This document shows, piece after piece, positions 53,109-61,369 of a stretch of 64,000 bases of DNA. A program made the position numbers and the translations under genes. Source of the DNA: Mucilaginibacter phyllosphaerae (GTDB taxonomy: Bacteria > Bacteroidota > Bacteroidia > Sphingobacteriales > Sphingobacteriaceae). How positions within the stretch are numbered: the stretch's first letter is position 1; the number at the start of each line of letters is the position of its first letter. The stretch is from NCBI RefSeq assembly GCF_004378255.1, contig NZ_SNQG01000004.1, forward strand, positions 124,001 to 188,000, in the 5' to 3' direction. The notes below the pieces were generated by a model. It saw only the letters and a program-made list of their open reading frames with translations. It was not told the origin of the DNA and did no database searches.

Positions 53109-53504
53109 CTAACTTAGCAACGCTGCTAAGTTAGTTGTTTCCTCGTCCACCAGTTTTTGAAGCGGGCCCGATGCGATCATCTTCATCATCATGTTCAGGT
53201 CGGCAGTGATGCTGAAAGCGGCCTGGGTAGCCCCGTTAGTTGCTGTCAACTCCCATTTTAGTTCCATATCAAACGGCGGTTTTTCTGCCGGTATTATCCT
53301 TACCAGGCTGTCGGCCACGCGCTCGTCAATCTTTAACGTTAGTTGGGTAATATTGCGGATGTTAAAACTGGCAACATCTGCGGTTGATTCCCAATCCTCA
53401 ATATTATCGGGCATCAGTTGGCGATGGTTATTCATATCGGCCAGAAAGGCATAAACCTGTGCAGCCGTTTTGTTTACGGTAACTTTACTTTCAAAAACAC
53501 TCAT
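53109..53504 (-). CDS. SRPBCC-fold (START/polyketide-cyclase-like) protein
   Basis: 131 aa. It begins MSVFESKVTVNKTAAQVYAFLADMNNHRQLMPDNIEDWES, the usual first strand-helix of SRPBCC lipid- or ligand-binding proteins. It continues with alternating strands and the long C-terminal helix MMMKMIASGPLQKLVDEETTNLAALL. Ligand unknown. It is 7 nt downstream of pyrE on the same strand, so probably co-transcribed; a link with pyrimidine synthesis is not obvious. Confidence 0.8.
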   Translation of the reverse strand: MSVFESKVTVNKTAAQVYAFLADMNNHRQLMPDNIEDWESTADVASFNIRNITQLTLKIDERVADSLVRIIPAEKPPFDMELKWELTATNGATQAAFSITADLNMMMKMIASGPLQKLVDEETTNLAALLS

Positions 53505-53511
53505 TATAATA

Positions 53512-54153
53512 TTATTTACCCCAGGCAGCGGGTTGTATGCGCCATTCTTTTAACACTTCTGTATCCGCAGCAGCAATATAGTTGTGCTGCTCGGCATATT
53601 TTAGCAAGGCATCGTAGTTAGATAGGGTGATGTACGGGCACTTGGCTTCTTTAAAATTTTCTGCAGCAATATCAAAGCCGTAGCTAAATATAGCGGCAAG
53701 GCCTGCTACGGTATAACCGGCATCGCGCAGGGCGTGCACCGCCTGTAAGCTGCTTTTACCGGTAGATATCAGGTCCTCTATCACTACAACACGCTGGCCC
53801 GGAGAAATCTCGCCCTCTATGAGGCTGCCGGTGCCGTGTTCTTTTGCTTTGGCACGTACATAGATAAACGGCAGGCCCATTTCTTGCGCAACCAGCGCGC
53901 CCTGCGGTATGCCTGCGGTTGCTACGCCTGCAATGCAGCCCACCGAACCGAATTTTTCTTGGATGGCCGATGTTAACTGCTGGCGGATGTAAGTGCGTAT
54001 GGTAGGGTGCGATAGTGTAATGCGGTTATCGCAGTATATCGGAGATTTCCAGCCGGAAGCCCATGTAAAAGGATTATTAGGTTGTAATTTTATTGCTTTA
54101 ATTTGCAGCAGAAATTCCGCGACCTGCTGTTCGGTCTCACTATTGGTAAACAT
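53512..54153 (-). CDS. pyrE: Orotate phosphoribosyltransferase
   Basis: 213 aa. It converts orotate plus PRPP to OMP in pyrimidine synthesis. Substrate motifs are FTWASGWKSPIYCDNR (N-terminal) and the PRPP loop RVVVIEDLISTGKSSLQAVHAL (about residues 118-139). The flexible catalytic loop RAKAKEHGTGSLIEG is also present. The start codon overlaps that of the divergent NUDIX gene (shared 'catg'), so promoters of both must lie inside the opposite coding region. The next gene downstream (SRPBCC) follows after 7 nt. Confidence 0.96.
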   Translation of the reverse strand: MFTNSETEQQVAEFLLQIKAIKLQPNNPFTWASGWKSPIYCDNRITLSHPTIRTYIRQQLTSAIQEKFGSVGCIAGVATAGIPQGALVAQEMGLPFIYVRAKAKEHGTGSLIEGEISPGQRVVVIEDLISTGKSSLQAVHALRDAGYTVAGLAAIFSYGFDIAAENFKEAKCPYITLSNYDALLKYAEQHNYIAAADTEVLKEWRIQPAAWGK

Positions 54154-54790
54154 GGCTCAAAAATACAGAATTTATATTAACGAAAAAGTGATTTTGCTAA
54201 CAGTGAAAACACCTAAAGTTTCATCCCACTATCAAAAGATTGATGCAGAGCACTTTGATTTGAAAATTGTTTACCACTGGGTAGATAAACAACCCTGTAA
54301 ATTATTTTATGTGCTTTGCGATGATGCCAGGGCTTTTTTAAAGAAGATCATCAAAGCCAATACGCTGATAGAGGCTGCCGGCGGTTTGGTAACCAACCAG
54401 AACGGCGAGCACCTGTTCATCTACCGGAATGATAAGTGGGACCTGCCCAAAGGCAAGATAGAAAAGAAGGAAAAAACCAAGATTGCCGCCGTGCGCGAGG
54501 TGGAGGAGGAGTGTGGCATTAAGGTAAGCCGGCTGGAAGAAAAGATCTGCAAAACCTACCATACCTATATCTATAAAGGCGAGGTGGTGCTTAAAAAAAC
54601 GCATTGGTTTAAAATGGCCTACAAAGGCAAGGCTAAACTGGTGCCGCAGTTAGAGGAAGGCATTACCGATGTGCGCTGGTTTAAAAATGAGGATGTACCC
54701 ACCATTGCCAAAAATACCTTCCCATCTATTATGGATGTGCTGGAAAAAGAGGAACTGATTACAAATACGGAAGCGCTTCTTTCGGAATAA
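54152..54790 (+). CDS. NUDIX hydrolase (about 212 aa)
   Basis: From ATG 54152, N-terminus MAQKYRIYINEKVILLT. A longer frame back to 53993 is antisense to pyrE and is rejected. An N-terminal ~65-residue region precedes a perfect Nudix box: G-KIEKK-E-KTKIAAV-REVEEECGI (about residues 107-129). It hydrolyses nucleoside diphosphate derivatives, substrate unknown. The 3' end overlaps the converging coaD gene by 32 nt. Its start codon overlaps the divergent pyrE start, so expression of the two may be mechanically linked. Confidence 0.88.
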   Translation: MAQKYRIYINEKVILLTVKTPKVSSHYQKIDAEHFDLKIVYHWVDKQPCKLFYVLCDDARAFLKKIIKANTLIEAAGGLVTNQNGEHLFIYRNDKWDLPKGKIEKKEKTKIAAVREVEEECGIKVSRLEEKICKTYHTYIYKGEVVLKKTHWFKMAYKGKAKLVPQLEEGITDVRWFKNEDVPTIAKNTFPSIMDVLEKEELITNTEALLSE

Positions 54791-55220
54791 ACTGAGAAAC
54801 ATCGCCGTTGTACCTCACAATTTCGCGCACGATGCTGGAACTGATGGACGAGTAGCCCGGTTTGCTTACAATAAATATGCTCTCAATTTCTGGCTCAAGC
54901 GAGTGGTTCATCTGCGCTATGGCCTTTTCGTATTCAAAATCTGATACGGTGCGGATGCCGCGGATCATATAGTCGGCACCGATGCTTTTGCAAAATTCAA
55001 CCGTAAGCCCTTCGTAAGCCACAATATGGATCCTGTCGTCGTGCGCAAAAACGGCACGCAGCATATCCTCGCGTTTGCCCACACTCAGCAGGCCCTGTTT
55101 GTTACTGTTTACCCCAATGCCAATGTAAAGCTTATCAAATAAACCAACCGATCGTTTTACAATATCCACATGGGCTTTGGTAACCGGGTCAAACGAGCCG
55201 GGGAAAAGGGCTATTTTCAT
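54759..55220 (-). CDS. coaD: Phosphopantetheine adenylyltransferase
   Basis: 153 aa. It transfers AMP to 4'-phosphopantetheine in CoA synthesis. Nucleotidyltransferase motifs are ALFPGSFDPVTKAHVDIV (T/HxGH-type region, here TKAH) and the C-terminal YSSISSSIVREIVRYNGDVSQFIP (ISSTxIR-type). GADYMIRGIRTVSDFEYE is diagnostic for the family. It converges with and overlaps the NUDIX gene by 32 nt. Confidence 0.96.
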   Translation of the reverse strand: MKIALFPGSFDPVTKAHVDIVKRSVGLFDKLYIGIGVNSNKQGLLSVGKREDMLRAVFAHDDRIHIVAYEGLTVEFCKSIGADYMIRGIRTVSDFEYEKAIAQMNHSLEPEIESIFIVSKPGYSSISSSIVREIVRYNGDVSQFIPKEALPYL

Positions 55221-55540
55221 AACAGGTATAACGTTATTGCTTAATCAAAAGTAAGGATAATTTGATTAAGCACCATGCATTTCTCGTCGCTGCACTTTCC
55301 CTCGAAATGACATAATTTCTCCCATATGAGCGGTGTGTAGGAATGTATGGTGGCAGTAAGAGGCGGGAAATGCCATTATCGCTCGCATAAACCCCTCCCT
55401 ACATCCTCCCGTGGGGAGAAATCTCACAGGCTTTTAAAAATGACATCGTACAATTACCGTGTAGCGCAATACCCAAGCTAAGTAAAATACAAAATAAATG
55501 TGGGGATATTTTTAGATATTGTGAAACTAAACTTACTTAA
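55221..55540. other. 320-bp region upstream of coaD and the HEPN-like gene
   Basis: No gene is seen. The middle (55290-55450) looks like a decayed dispersed repeat: gaaatgacat and aaaaatgacatcg recur at its two sides, and tttctccc / gggagaaa pair in inverted orientation. It separates coaD from an AT-rich orphan gene and may mark the insertion boundary. Confidence 0.4.
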
Positions 55541-56023
55541 ATGACCCCTGAAGAATTAGAAAAGTGGAAATACAATTATCAACAAAACGGCTATGTTTTG
55601 AGAGGCTATTTTATAGATAAGTTTAGCGTGTTGGAGCATCAATTAGAACTATATATTAGAGTGTTCTTTTTTGGAAATCCTAATTCTGAGTTTCATTTTA
55701 AGAATGTTATTCTTGAGAGAATGACTTTGGAAAATAAAATAACTGCGTTAGATTCTATTTTGAAAATACAATCTAAACAAGATGAAAAGTTAATAAGAGA
55801 AATAACCACGTTAAAGAATTTAAGGAATCGTTTTGCACATGCAATGCATGTTATACCTTGGAATTATAATAAGTCTATCATAACCTTTTCAGCAACTCGA
55901 GATAAGAATCAACTTATTGGGTATTCGAAAAAAGAATTTGATTCATTTATAGTTAGAATTGAAATAACTGCAAACCATTTAGCCGAGTCTTGGCGAGCTT
56001 TATTAAAAGAAAAAGAAGGTTAA
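55541..56023 (+). CDS. AT-rich orphan with HEPN-like RNase motif
   Basis: 160 aa, largely helical, with coding DNA clearly more AT-rich than the flanking core genes. The segment EITTLKNLRNRFAHAMHVIP contains R-N-R-F-A-H, an Rx4H motif like the catalytic motif of HEPN ribonucleases. Preceding helices (KFSVLEHQLELYIRVFF and MTLENKITALDSILKI) fit the HEPN up-down bundle. HEPN proteins are often toxins or defence effectors, but no antitoxin (MNT) gene is adjacent. It may also be a non-toxic structural HEPN. It was probably acquired by transfer. Confidence 0.6.
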   Translation: MTPEELEKWKYNYQQNGYVLRGYFIDKFSVLEHQLELYIRVFFFGNPNSEFHFKNVILERMTLENKITALDSILKIQSKQDEKLIREITTLKNLRNRFAHAMHVIPWNYNKSIITFSATRDKNQLIGYSKKEFDSFIVRIEITANHLAESWRALLKEKEG

Positions 56024-56084
56024 ATTACTTTTGATGAAATAATAGTATATATCACCAATACAAATCCATCTAATTAAATAGGTA

Positions 56085-56663
56085 TTAAATCAACCCATTT
56101 ATCTGTGCGTATTGCAGCAGCATAATGGTTTTGGCATCTTTTATTTCGCCGGTTTTGATCATATCGAGTGCCCGGGCGAAGGGCATTTCCATAACTTCAA
56201 TATTCTCGGTTTCTTCCTGCAGTCCGCCGCCATCACTTACCTTCATGTCTTTGGTGTATTCGGCAACAAAAAAATACAAGATCTCGGTAACCGACCCCGG
56301 CGACATGTACGCCTCAAATACTTTTTGTACTGCTGAGATCTTGTAGCCCGTTTCTTCTTCGGTTTCCTTACGGATGCAATCCTCCGGGTTATCTTTATCC
56401 AGCAAACCAGCGCAGGTTTCTATCATATAGCCATCGGTATTGCCGTTTAAATAAGTGGGCATCCTAAACTGGCGGGTTAATATTACCGTTTGGTTGGTTG
56501 GATTATAAAGCAGGATAGTTGCACCGTTCCCGCGGTCGTAAGCCTCGCGCGAGTGCTGTTGCCACTGACCATCGCGTCCTAAAAATTCGTAGGTAACTTT
56601 ACGCAAGGTGTACCAGTTATCTGATAACACGGTGGTTTGAACGTTGCGGATTTTATCGCTCAT
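56085..56663 (-). CDS. NUDIX hydrolase, ADP-ribose/GDP-mannose pyrophosphatase type
   Basis: 192 aa. The Nudix box reads GLLDKDNPEDCIRKETEEETGYKI (about residues 91-113), close to the consensus GX5EX7REUXEEXGU with Lys at the first R position. The N-terminal WYTLRKVTYEFLGRDGQWQQHSREAYDRGNGATILLYN and EAYMSPGSVTEILYFFVAEY are typical of the NudF/NudK group that cleaves sugar nucleotides. It lies 19 nt downstream of rsmD on the same strand, in an apparent operon with the DUF3822 gene. Confidence 0.88.
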   Translation of the reverse strand: MSDKIRNVQTTVLSDNWYTLRKVTYEFLGRDGQWQQHSREAYDRGNGATILLYNPTNQTVILTRQFRMPTYLNGNTDGYMIETCAGLLDKDNPEDCIRKETEEETGYKISAVQKVFEAYMSPGSVTEILYFFVAEYTKDMKVSDGGGLQEETENIEVMEMPFARALDMIKTGEIKDAKTIMLLQYAQINGLI

Positions 56664-56682
56664 GGGTAATATTGGTTTGGGT

Positions 56683-57216
56683 TTAAGCTTTAAAGAACGA
56701 GAATGATGAATGCCCGTATTTACGCTGCTCTACAAAAGCCGGGTGGTTACTCAGGTTTTGCATGCTTTGATGCTCTACAATGAGCATACCGCCTGTTACC
56801 AGCAGGTTTTTTTCAAAAACGGTTTTCGCAATCTCGGGGATCCTGTTCAGGTCATAGGGCGGGTCGGCAAATATCAGGTCGTAGGATTCGGTTTCCATGG
56901 CCAGATATTTAAAAACATCGGCCTTAAAAACCTCTATCTGGCTTAAGCCGTGCTGGCGCGACGCATCTTTAAGGTAATGTACGCACTGAATGGCGCGGTC
57001 TACTCCCGTAACCTTTTCGGCCCCGCGCGATGCAAATTCCATGGCAATATTGCCGGTGCCGCTAAACAGGTCAAGCACTTTAATGTCCTCAAATTCTATC
57101 TGGTTTTGCAGAATGTTGAACAGGGCTTCCTTGGCCAGGTCGGTGGTGGGGCGTACGGGCAGGTTTTTGGGTGGGTTAAGCCTTAATCCCTTTAGTTTCC
57201 CTCCGATGATGCGCAT
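56683..57216 (-). CDS. rsmD: 16S rRNA (guanine-966-N2)-methyltransferase RsmD
   Basis: 177 aa. N-terminus MRIIGGKLKGLRLNPP and VRPTTDLAKEALFNIL are family hallmarks. The SAM motif I is VLDLFSGTGNIAMEFASRGA (about residues 44-63), and the catalytic motif IV is LIFADPPYDL (about 113-122). It methylates G966 of 16S rRNA in the small subunit. Its start lies 25 nt inside the upstream DUF3822 gene, so they are translationally coupled. This pairing is characteristic of Bacteroidota. Confidence 0.95.
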   Translation of the reverse strand: MRIIGGKLKGLRLNPPKNLPVRPTTDLAKEALFNILQNQIEFEDIKVLDLFSGTGNIAMEFASRGAEKVTGVDRAIQCVHYLKDASRQHGLSQIEVFKADVFKYLAMETESYDLIFADPPYDLNRIPEIAKTVFEKNLLVTGGMLIVEHQSMQNLSNHPAFVEQRKYGHSSFSFFKA

Positions 57217-58004
57217 AGCGATAAAGCAGCAAGGGGTAAAATTTTATGGGCTTCGGTACGGTAAGGCAAATCCAGTATGCTGATGTTGTTCAGCTTTACC
57301 TCGCCAAAAAAGTTTATCAGGTAAATAAAGTACCTGTCGGTGTTATTAATTTCTCCGCTGAGTACCAGTTTTACCTTTTCCGGTTTCAGTTCAAGTTCGG
57401 TGCATACCAGCGCGCAAAAGTAGGCCAGTTCCTCGTGGCTTTTAAACTTAAAGGTGTTGTAAAAGCGCAGGGCGCTGTTGGTAAAGTTTACAATGGATAC
57501 AGTATCGTTAATGATGTTAAGGTAAACATCGGTGCTTAAGGGGTAGTTGTTTGCAATAGCTTTAACCCAGCCGGCATCGGTATGCAGTACATTCTGGTTG
57601 TCCAGGTCTTTGATAGCGTAAGTGGCGGCTTCATCCACTTTATAGATGATGGTGTTACGGCTGTCAAATTTTTCGGCCTTTACCTTTTCGGTGTGGGTAA
57701 CATCCAGCAGGCGGGCAATATCGCCAATGTGGGCGGCGTCAAAAAGGGGGTCGGGCAGCAGGGTAAACCCTGTGGCCTGCAGGCCGGTAACAACCAGGTT
57801 ATAGTTGGCAGTTAAAATATCGCGCAGCAGCTGCGGGTCGCGCAGTTCATCAAGCGAATAGTTTTCGCCCCATGATAGTAGCTGTTTGCCTTTAACAACA
57901 GCATAATTAAAGCTGTTTGCATTAACCTGTAACAACAGGGTGTAGCTGTGGGCCTGTGTCAGGCTTAGATCGTCGCTGGTGTAGTAATGTCTGTGGTCGC
58001 TCAT
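57192..58004 (-). CDS. DUF3822 family protein
   Basis: 270 aa from the ATG at 58004; a TTG four codons upstream is less likely. N-terminus MSDHRHYYTSDDLSLTQAHSYTLLLQV. It contains LSWGENYSLDELRDP and the helical/strand pattern of an actin-like ATPase fold noted for DUF3822 proteins. Function is unknown. Position just upstream of, and overlapping, rsmD by 25 nt is the usual arrangement in this phylum. Exact role in rRNA modification or elsewhere is not established. Confidence 0.8.
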   Translation of the reverse strand: MSDHRHYYTSDDLSLTQAHSYTLLLQVNANSFNYAVVKGKQLLSWGENYSLDELRDPQLLRDILTANYNLVVTGLQATGFTLLPDPLFDAAHIGDIARLLDVTHTEKVKAEKFDSRNTIIYKVDEAATYAIKDLDNQNVLHTDAGWVKAIANNYPLSTDVYLNIINDTVSIVNFTNSALRFYNTFKFKSHEELAYFCALVCTELELKPEKVKLVLSGEINNTDRYFIYLINFFGEVKLNNISILDLPYRTEAHKILPLAALSLCASSEGN

Positions 58005-58403
58005 GCAGTTAAACAAAAGTAATGATTGTTTATCTTACTTAAAATAAAAAAAGCCCAACCTGTGGCTTTAATAAAATTTTATGGTGTGTTTAAATTCCGG
58101 GGATCCTGAGCAGGCCCGGTAAATTATTTTTTTTAAATTTCAGGGTGAAAAAATATTGTTGAACCGGCCATAATTATTTCTTAAAATGTGTGTTTGTTTT
58201 TGGTTGAATAAGTGTTGTTTTGGGGCGTTTGAAAGTCGTTTTTAGGTCGTTTAAATCCCTCAAAAAGCGGGGTTTGTAACGGGTGAAATGCGCCAGAATC
58301 AACGTTCCCGAAAAAATGTGTTTCATTTAAAAAAATGCAATTTTAATTAGCAACCGGGCTAATATTTTTTCGGGTTAAATAATTTGCATACTAATCACCA
58401 TTT
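58005..58403. other. ~400-bp divergent intergenic region
   Basis: Holds the promoters of the DUF3822-rsmD operon (-) and the helicase gene (+). A small hairpin aaagcc/ggcttt lies near 58050. The rest is G/T-rich (ttgtttttggttg-type) low-complexity sequence with no supported ORF. Confidence 0.45.
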
Positions 58404-58409
58404 TTGTGC

Positions 58410-59840
58410 GTGCCCATAACAGATCATATCCGCCAGGCTTTTCCGCATGAACCTACGCCGCAGCAACTGGAGCTATTTGCCAAGCTGCACCAGTTTTTAA
58501 GCAGCGAGGAACAGGACGACTGCTTTATCCTGAAGGGGTATGCCGGTACAGGTAAAACTACCATTGTAGGCGCGCTGGTAAAGGCCCTGGCAAAGTATAA
58601 TTTAAAGTCGGTTTTGCTGGCGCCAACGGGCAGGGCGGCTAAAGTAATTACCAATTACAGCGGGCGCAAAGCATTTACTATTCATAAGCGTATCTACCGT
58701 AAAAAGTCGGCTTTGAACGTAGATGAATCCTTTATGATAGCCGATAATATGAGCACCAATACGCTTTTTATCATCGACGAGGCCTCCATGATATCTGATG
58801 AACTGGCCGGCAATAACCGCAATACCCTGCTGCAGGACCTCGTAAACTATGTTTACAATACTAAAAACTGCAAGTTGCTTTTGGTAGGAGATACAGCTCA
58901 GTTACCGCCCGTAGGGGCCGAAGATAGCCCCGCGCTTGACGAGAAACTGATGAAGGCCGACTATGGCCTTACCATATACACCTATGAGCTAACCGATGTA
59001 TTACGCCAGCAAAAGGATTCGGGGATATTGTATAATGTAACTAATGTACGCAACATCATCAGGCAGGGTAAAGAGGCGATGCCGCAGATAGTGACCAAAG
59101 GCTACAAGGATGTTTACCGCATGGGCAGCGACATGCTGGAAGAAGGGCTTAACTATGCTTACAGCAAATATGGGTACGACAGCACGCTTATCATCTGCAG
59201 AAGTAATAAAAATGCCAATCTGTATAACCGGCAAATCCGTGGGCGGATCCTGATGCGCGAGGAGGAACTTACCGGCGGCGACCAGTTGATGGTGGTGAAA
59301 AACAATTACTTTTGGCTGCAGGACCAGGAGGAGGGCAGTACCGGCTTTATTGCCAACGGCGATATTGCGCGCGTAAAAAAAGTACGCCGGATAGAGGAAA
59401 TGTACGGTTTTAGGTTTGCCGATGTACAACTGGAGTTTATTGATTACGCTGAAGACCCGGTGTTGGATTGTAAGATACTGCTGGATACTTTATACTCGGA
59501 AGCGCCGGCCTTACAATCGATAGACCAGAAACGTTTTTATCTGGAGGCGATGAAGGATTATGACCATATCCCCAACAAGCGCGCTAAACATAACGAGCTT
59601 AAGTTAAACCCTTATTATAACGCCCTGCAGGTGAAATTTGCCTACGCCATAACCTGCCATAAAGCCCAGGGCGGCCAGTGGGAAGCCGTTTTTGTAGACC
59701 AGGGCTATCTGACGGATGAGATGGTGAACACCGATTTTTTACGCTGGTTTTACACCGCCTGCACCCGTGCCACTAACGAGCTTTACCTGGTAAATTTTAA
59801 CAAAAAGTTTTTTGCGGAAAAGGTTGAATCAGAATTTTAG
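58410..59840 (+). CDS. RecD-like SF1 ATP-dependent DNA helicase
   Basis: 476 aa from GTG 58410 (N-terminus PITDHIRQAFPHEPTPQQLELF); a TTG at 58404 is the alternative. Motif I is LKGYAGTGKTTIVGAL (about residues 40-55). Motif II is TLFIIDEASMIS and motif III is LLLVGDTAQLPPVG. The C-terminal UvrD_C_2-type motif is KFAYAITCHKAQGGQWEAVFVD, and RWFYTACTRATNELYLVN is motif VI. It resembles RecD2/TraA-type 5'-3' helicases but lacks their long N-terminal regions. Role: DNA repair or processing. Confidence 0.92.
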   Translation: MPITDHIRQAFPHEPTPQQLELFAKLHQFLSSEEQDDCFILKGYAGTGKTTIVGALVKALAKYNLKSVLLAPTGRAAKVITNYSGRKAFTIHKRIYRKKSALNVDESFMIADNMSTNTLFIIDEASMISDELAGNNRNTLLQDLVNYVYNTKNCKLLLVGDTAQLPPVGAEDSPALDEKLMKADYGLTIYTYELTDVLRQQKDSGILYNVTNVRNIIRQGKEAMPQIVTKGYKDVYRMGSDMLEEGLNYAYSKYGYDSTLIICRSNKNANLYNRQIRGRILMREEELTGGDQLMVVKNNYFWLQDQEEGSTGFIANGDIARVKKVRRIEEMYGFRFADVQLEFIDYAEDPVLDCKILLDTLYSEAPALQSIDQKRFYLEAMKDYDHIPNKRAKHNELKLNPYYNALQVKFAYAITCHKAQGGQWEAVFVDQGYLTDEMVNTDFLRWFYTACTRATNELYLVNFNKKFFAEKVESEF

Positions 59841-59845
59841 TATGA

Positions 59846-61177
59846 TTACGCTACCATAGGTAGCATAACTGTAAAAGTACTGCCTTTGCCTTCTTCGCTT
59901 TGTACCGTAATATTACCGCCGTGGCTTTCTACAATATCCTTAACAATGCTAAGGCCGATACCGGTAGATTGCTCGCCTTTTAGCCCGATGCGCCCGGCGC
60001 CCGAGAAACGCTCAAACAGTTTAGGCAGCATATTTTGCGGAATCCCCAACCCTTTATCGTTAACTTTAATAATTACATTGTTTTTTTCGCGGGTAAGCTG
60101 CACCGTCACCTCATCTGTTTCTTTTGAAAATTTTAGCGCATTGCTGATCAGGTTATCCATCACCCGCGGGAATTTTTCGTGGTTTATTTGTGCGTAAATG
60201 GCTTTAACATCGCTTGTAAATAATACATTGCCTGTACCACCCTGCTGTATCCTCCATGCTTTAACAATATCGTTCATGAATGTATTAACTTCGGTACGCG
60301 TGGTTTCAAATATGCCGGTATTTTCATGGCGGGCAGCATTCAGCAGATCATCTATAATAGTGCGGGCCTTTACACAGGATTCCCGCATCATGGTTAGGTT
60401 TTCTTGTGTATCATCATCAATTTCATCCAGTTCCATCATCATCGCTAATGATTCTACAGCGGCAATGGGGTTGCGCAGATCGTGCGCTACGGTGCCCAGC
60501 ACCTGGTTTTTAAATGAATTAGCTTTTTCAATCTGATCGTTTTTCTGGCGGATCTCTAATATCTGCCCGTAATAACTGGCCTTGTAAGAAAAAAAGTACC
60601 GCGATGTTAAGTAAAAACCTGCCAGCAAAATAGCCGATATCATTTGATTATACGTCATTTCGGTAGCGCTTACCTGGGCATGAAAAAGCATCATGGTAAA
60701 CAGCATTTCTACACTCAACAGCAGTATCAGGGTTTCGTAATATTCAAACACAAACAAAACGCTTACAATACTTAAAGCGATGAGGTAAAGCGTAAGCGCA
60801 TTGCTTGGATCGGATGTGGAGATAAAGCTGGAGTACATGCCGCAGCTGATAATGTAGATAGAAAATATAAACACAAACAAAGCCATTTCGGCAGTTGCCT
60901 TTTTGGTTTTACGTATGCGTAACAGCAATAAATGGCTTATCAGGTAAAAAAACGGGGTGACGGCAATAAACACCCAGTTCACAAAATTAAATTCGGGAAA
61001 ATTTTGCGCCTTGGTCAAGCTCTCGGGGAAAACGTGATAAAGTATCCTGATGATAATGCTTAAAGCAAGAAATATAAAGCTGGCCGTACGCACACTTTGC
61101 AAATTCTGGTAAGTATAGTAATTGCGATAAGCCACACTATACTTAGGCGATAGTTTAGTAAAAAAATGCGTTTCCAA
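59846..61177 (-). CDS. Membrane-bound sensor histidine kinase
   Basis: 443 aa. About six N-terminal helices (residues about 30-200, e.g. TASFIFLALSIIIRILYHVF, VFIAVTPFFYLISHLLLL, MALFVFIFSIYIISCGMY) have no extracellular domain. A short coiled segment follows, then HisKA (LGTVAHDLRNPIAAVESL, His232). The HATPase has N-box RVMDNLISNALKFS, G1 VNDKGLGIP and G2 STGIGLSIVKDIVESHGG. No response regulator is adjacent, so its partner is unlinked. Its stop lies 5 nt from the converging helicase stop. Confidence 0.9.
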   Translation of the reverse strand: METHFFTKLSPKYSVAYRNYYTYQNLQSVRTASFIFLALSIIIRILYHVFPESLTKAQNFPEFNFVNWVFIAVTPFFYLISHLLLLRIRKTKKATAEMALFVFIFSIYIISCGMYSSFISTSDPSNALTLYLIALSIVSVLFVFEYYETLILLLSVEMLFTMMLFHAQVSATEMTYNQMISAILLAGFYLTSRYFFSYKASYYGQILEIRQKNDQIEKANSFKNQVLGTVAHDLRNPIAAVESLAMMMELDEIDDDTQENLTMMRESCVKARTIIDDLLNAARHENTGIFETTRTEVNTFMNDIVKAWRIQQGGTGNVLFTSDVKAIYAQINHEKFPRVMDNLISNALKFSKETDEVTVQLTREKNNVIIKVNDKGLGIPQNMLPKLFERFSGAGRIGLKGEQSTGIGLSIVKDIVESHGGNITVQSEEGKGSTFTVMLPMVA

Positions 61178-61369
61178 TATTGGTTTGGTTTAAGGCCACT
61201 CAAAAATATTAAATATTTAATAAGCTTTAACAATTTTAGTTCTTTAATTACTACCGCTTTTTGGCCGTGGGTAGAGCTTGGATTGACAAAATGTCTGCTG
61301 GTTTTTATTTTAAGTGCCATTTATTCATAAATTGAGTTGTGGCAATTATTTTGAGGGTGATAGGATACT

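Noticed and set aside
53993..54151. N-terminal extension of the NUDIX protein
   Set aside because: It lies antisense inside pyrE; the ATG at 54152 gives a family-like N-terminus.
58188..58250. Cys-rich small ORF beginning MCVCFWLNKCC
   Set aside because: It is very short and sits in G/T-rich low-complexity DNA, with no context or start signal to support it.
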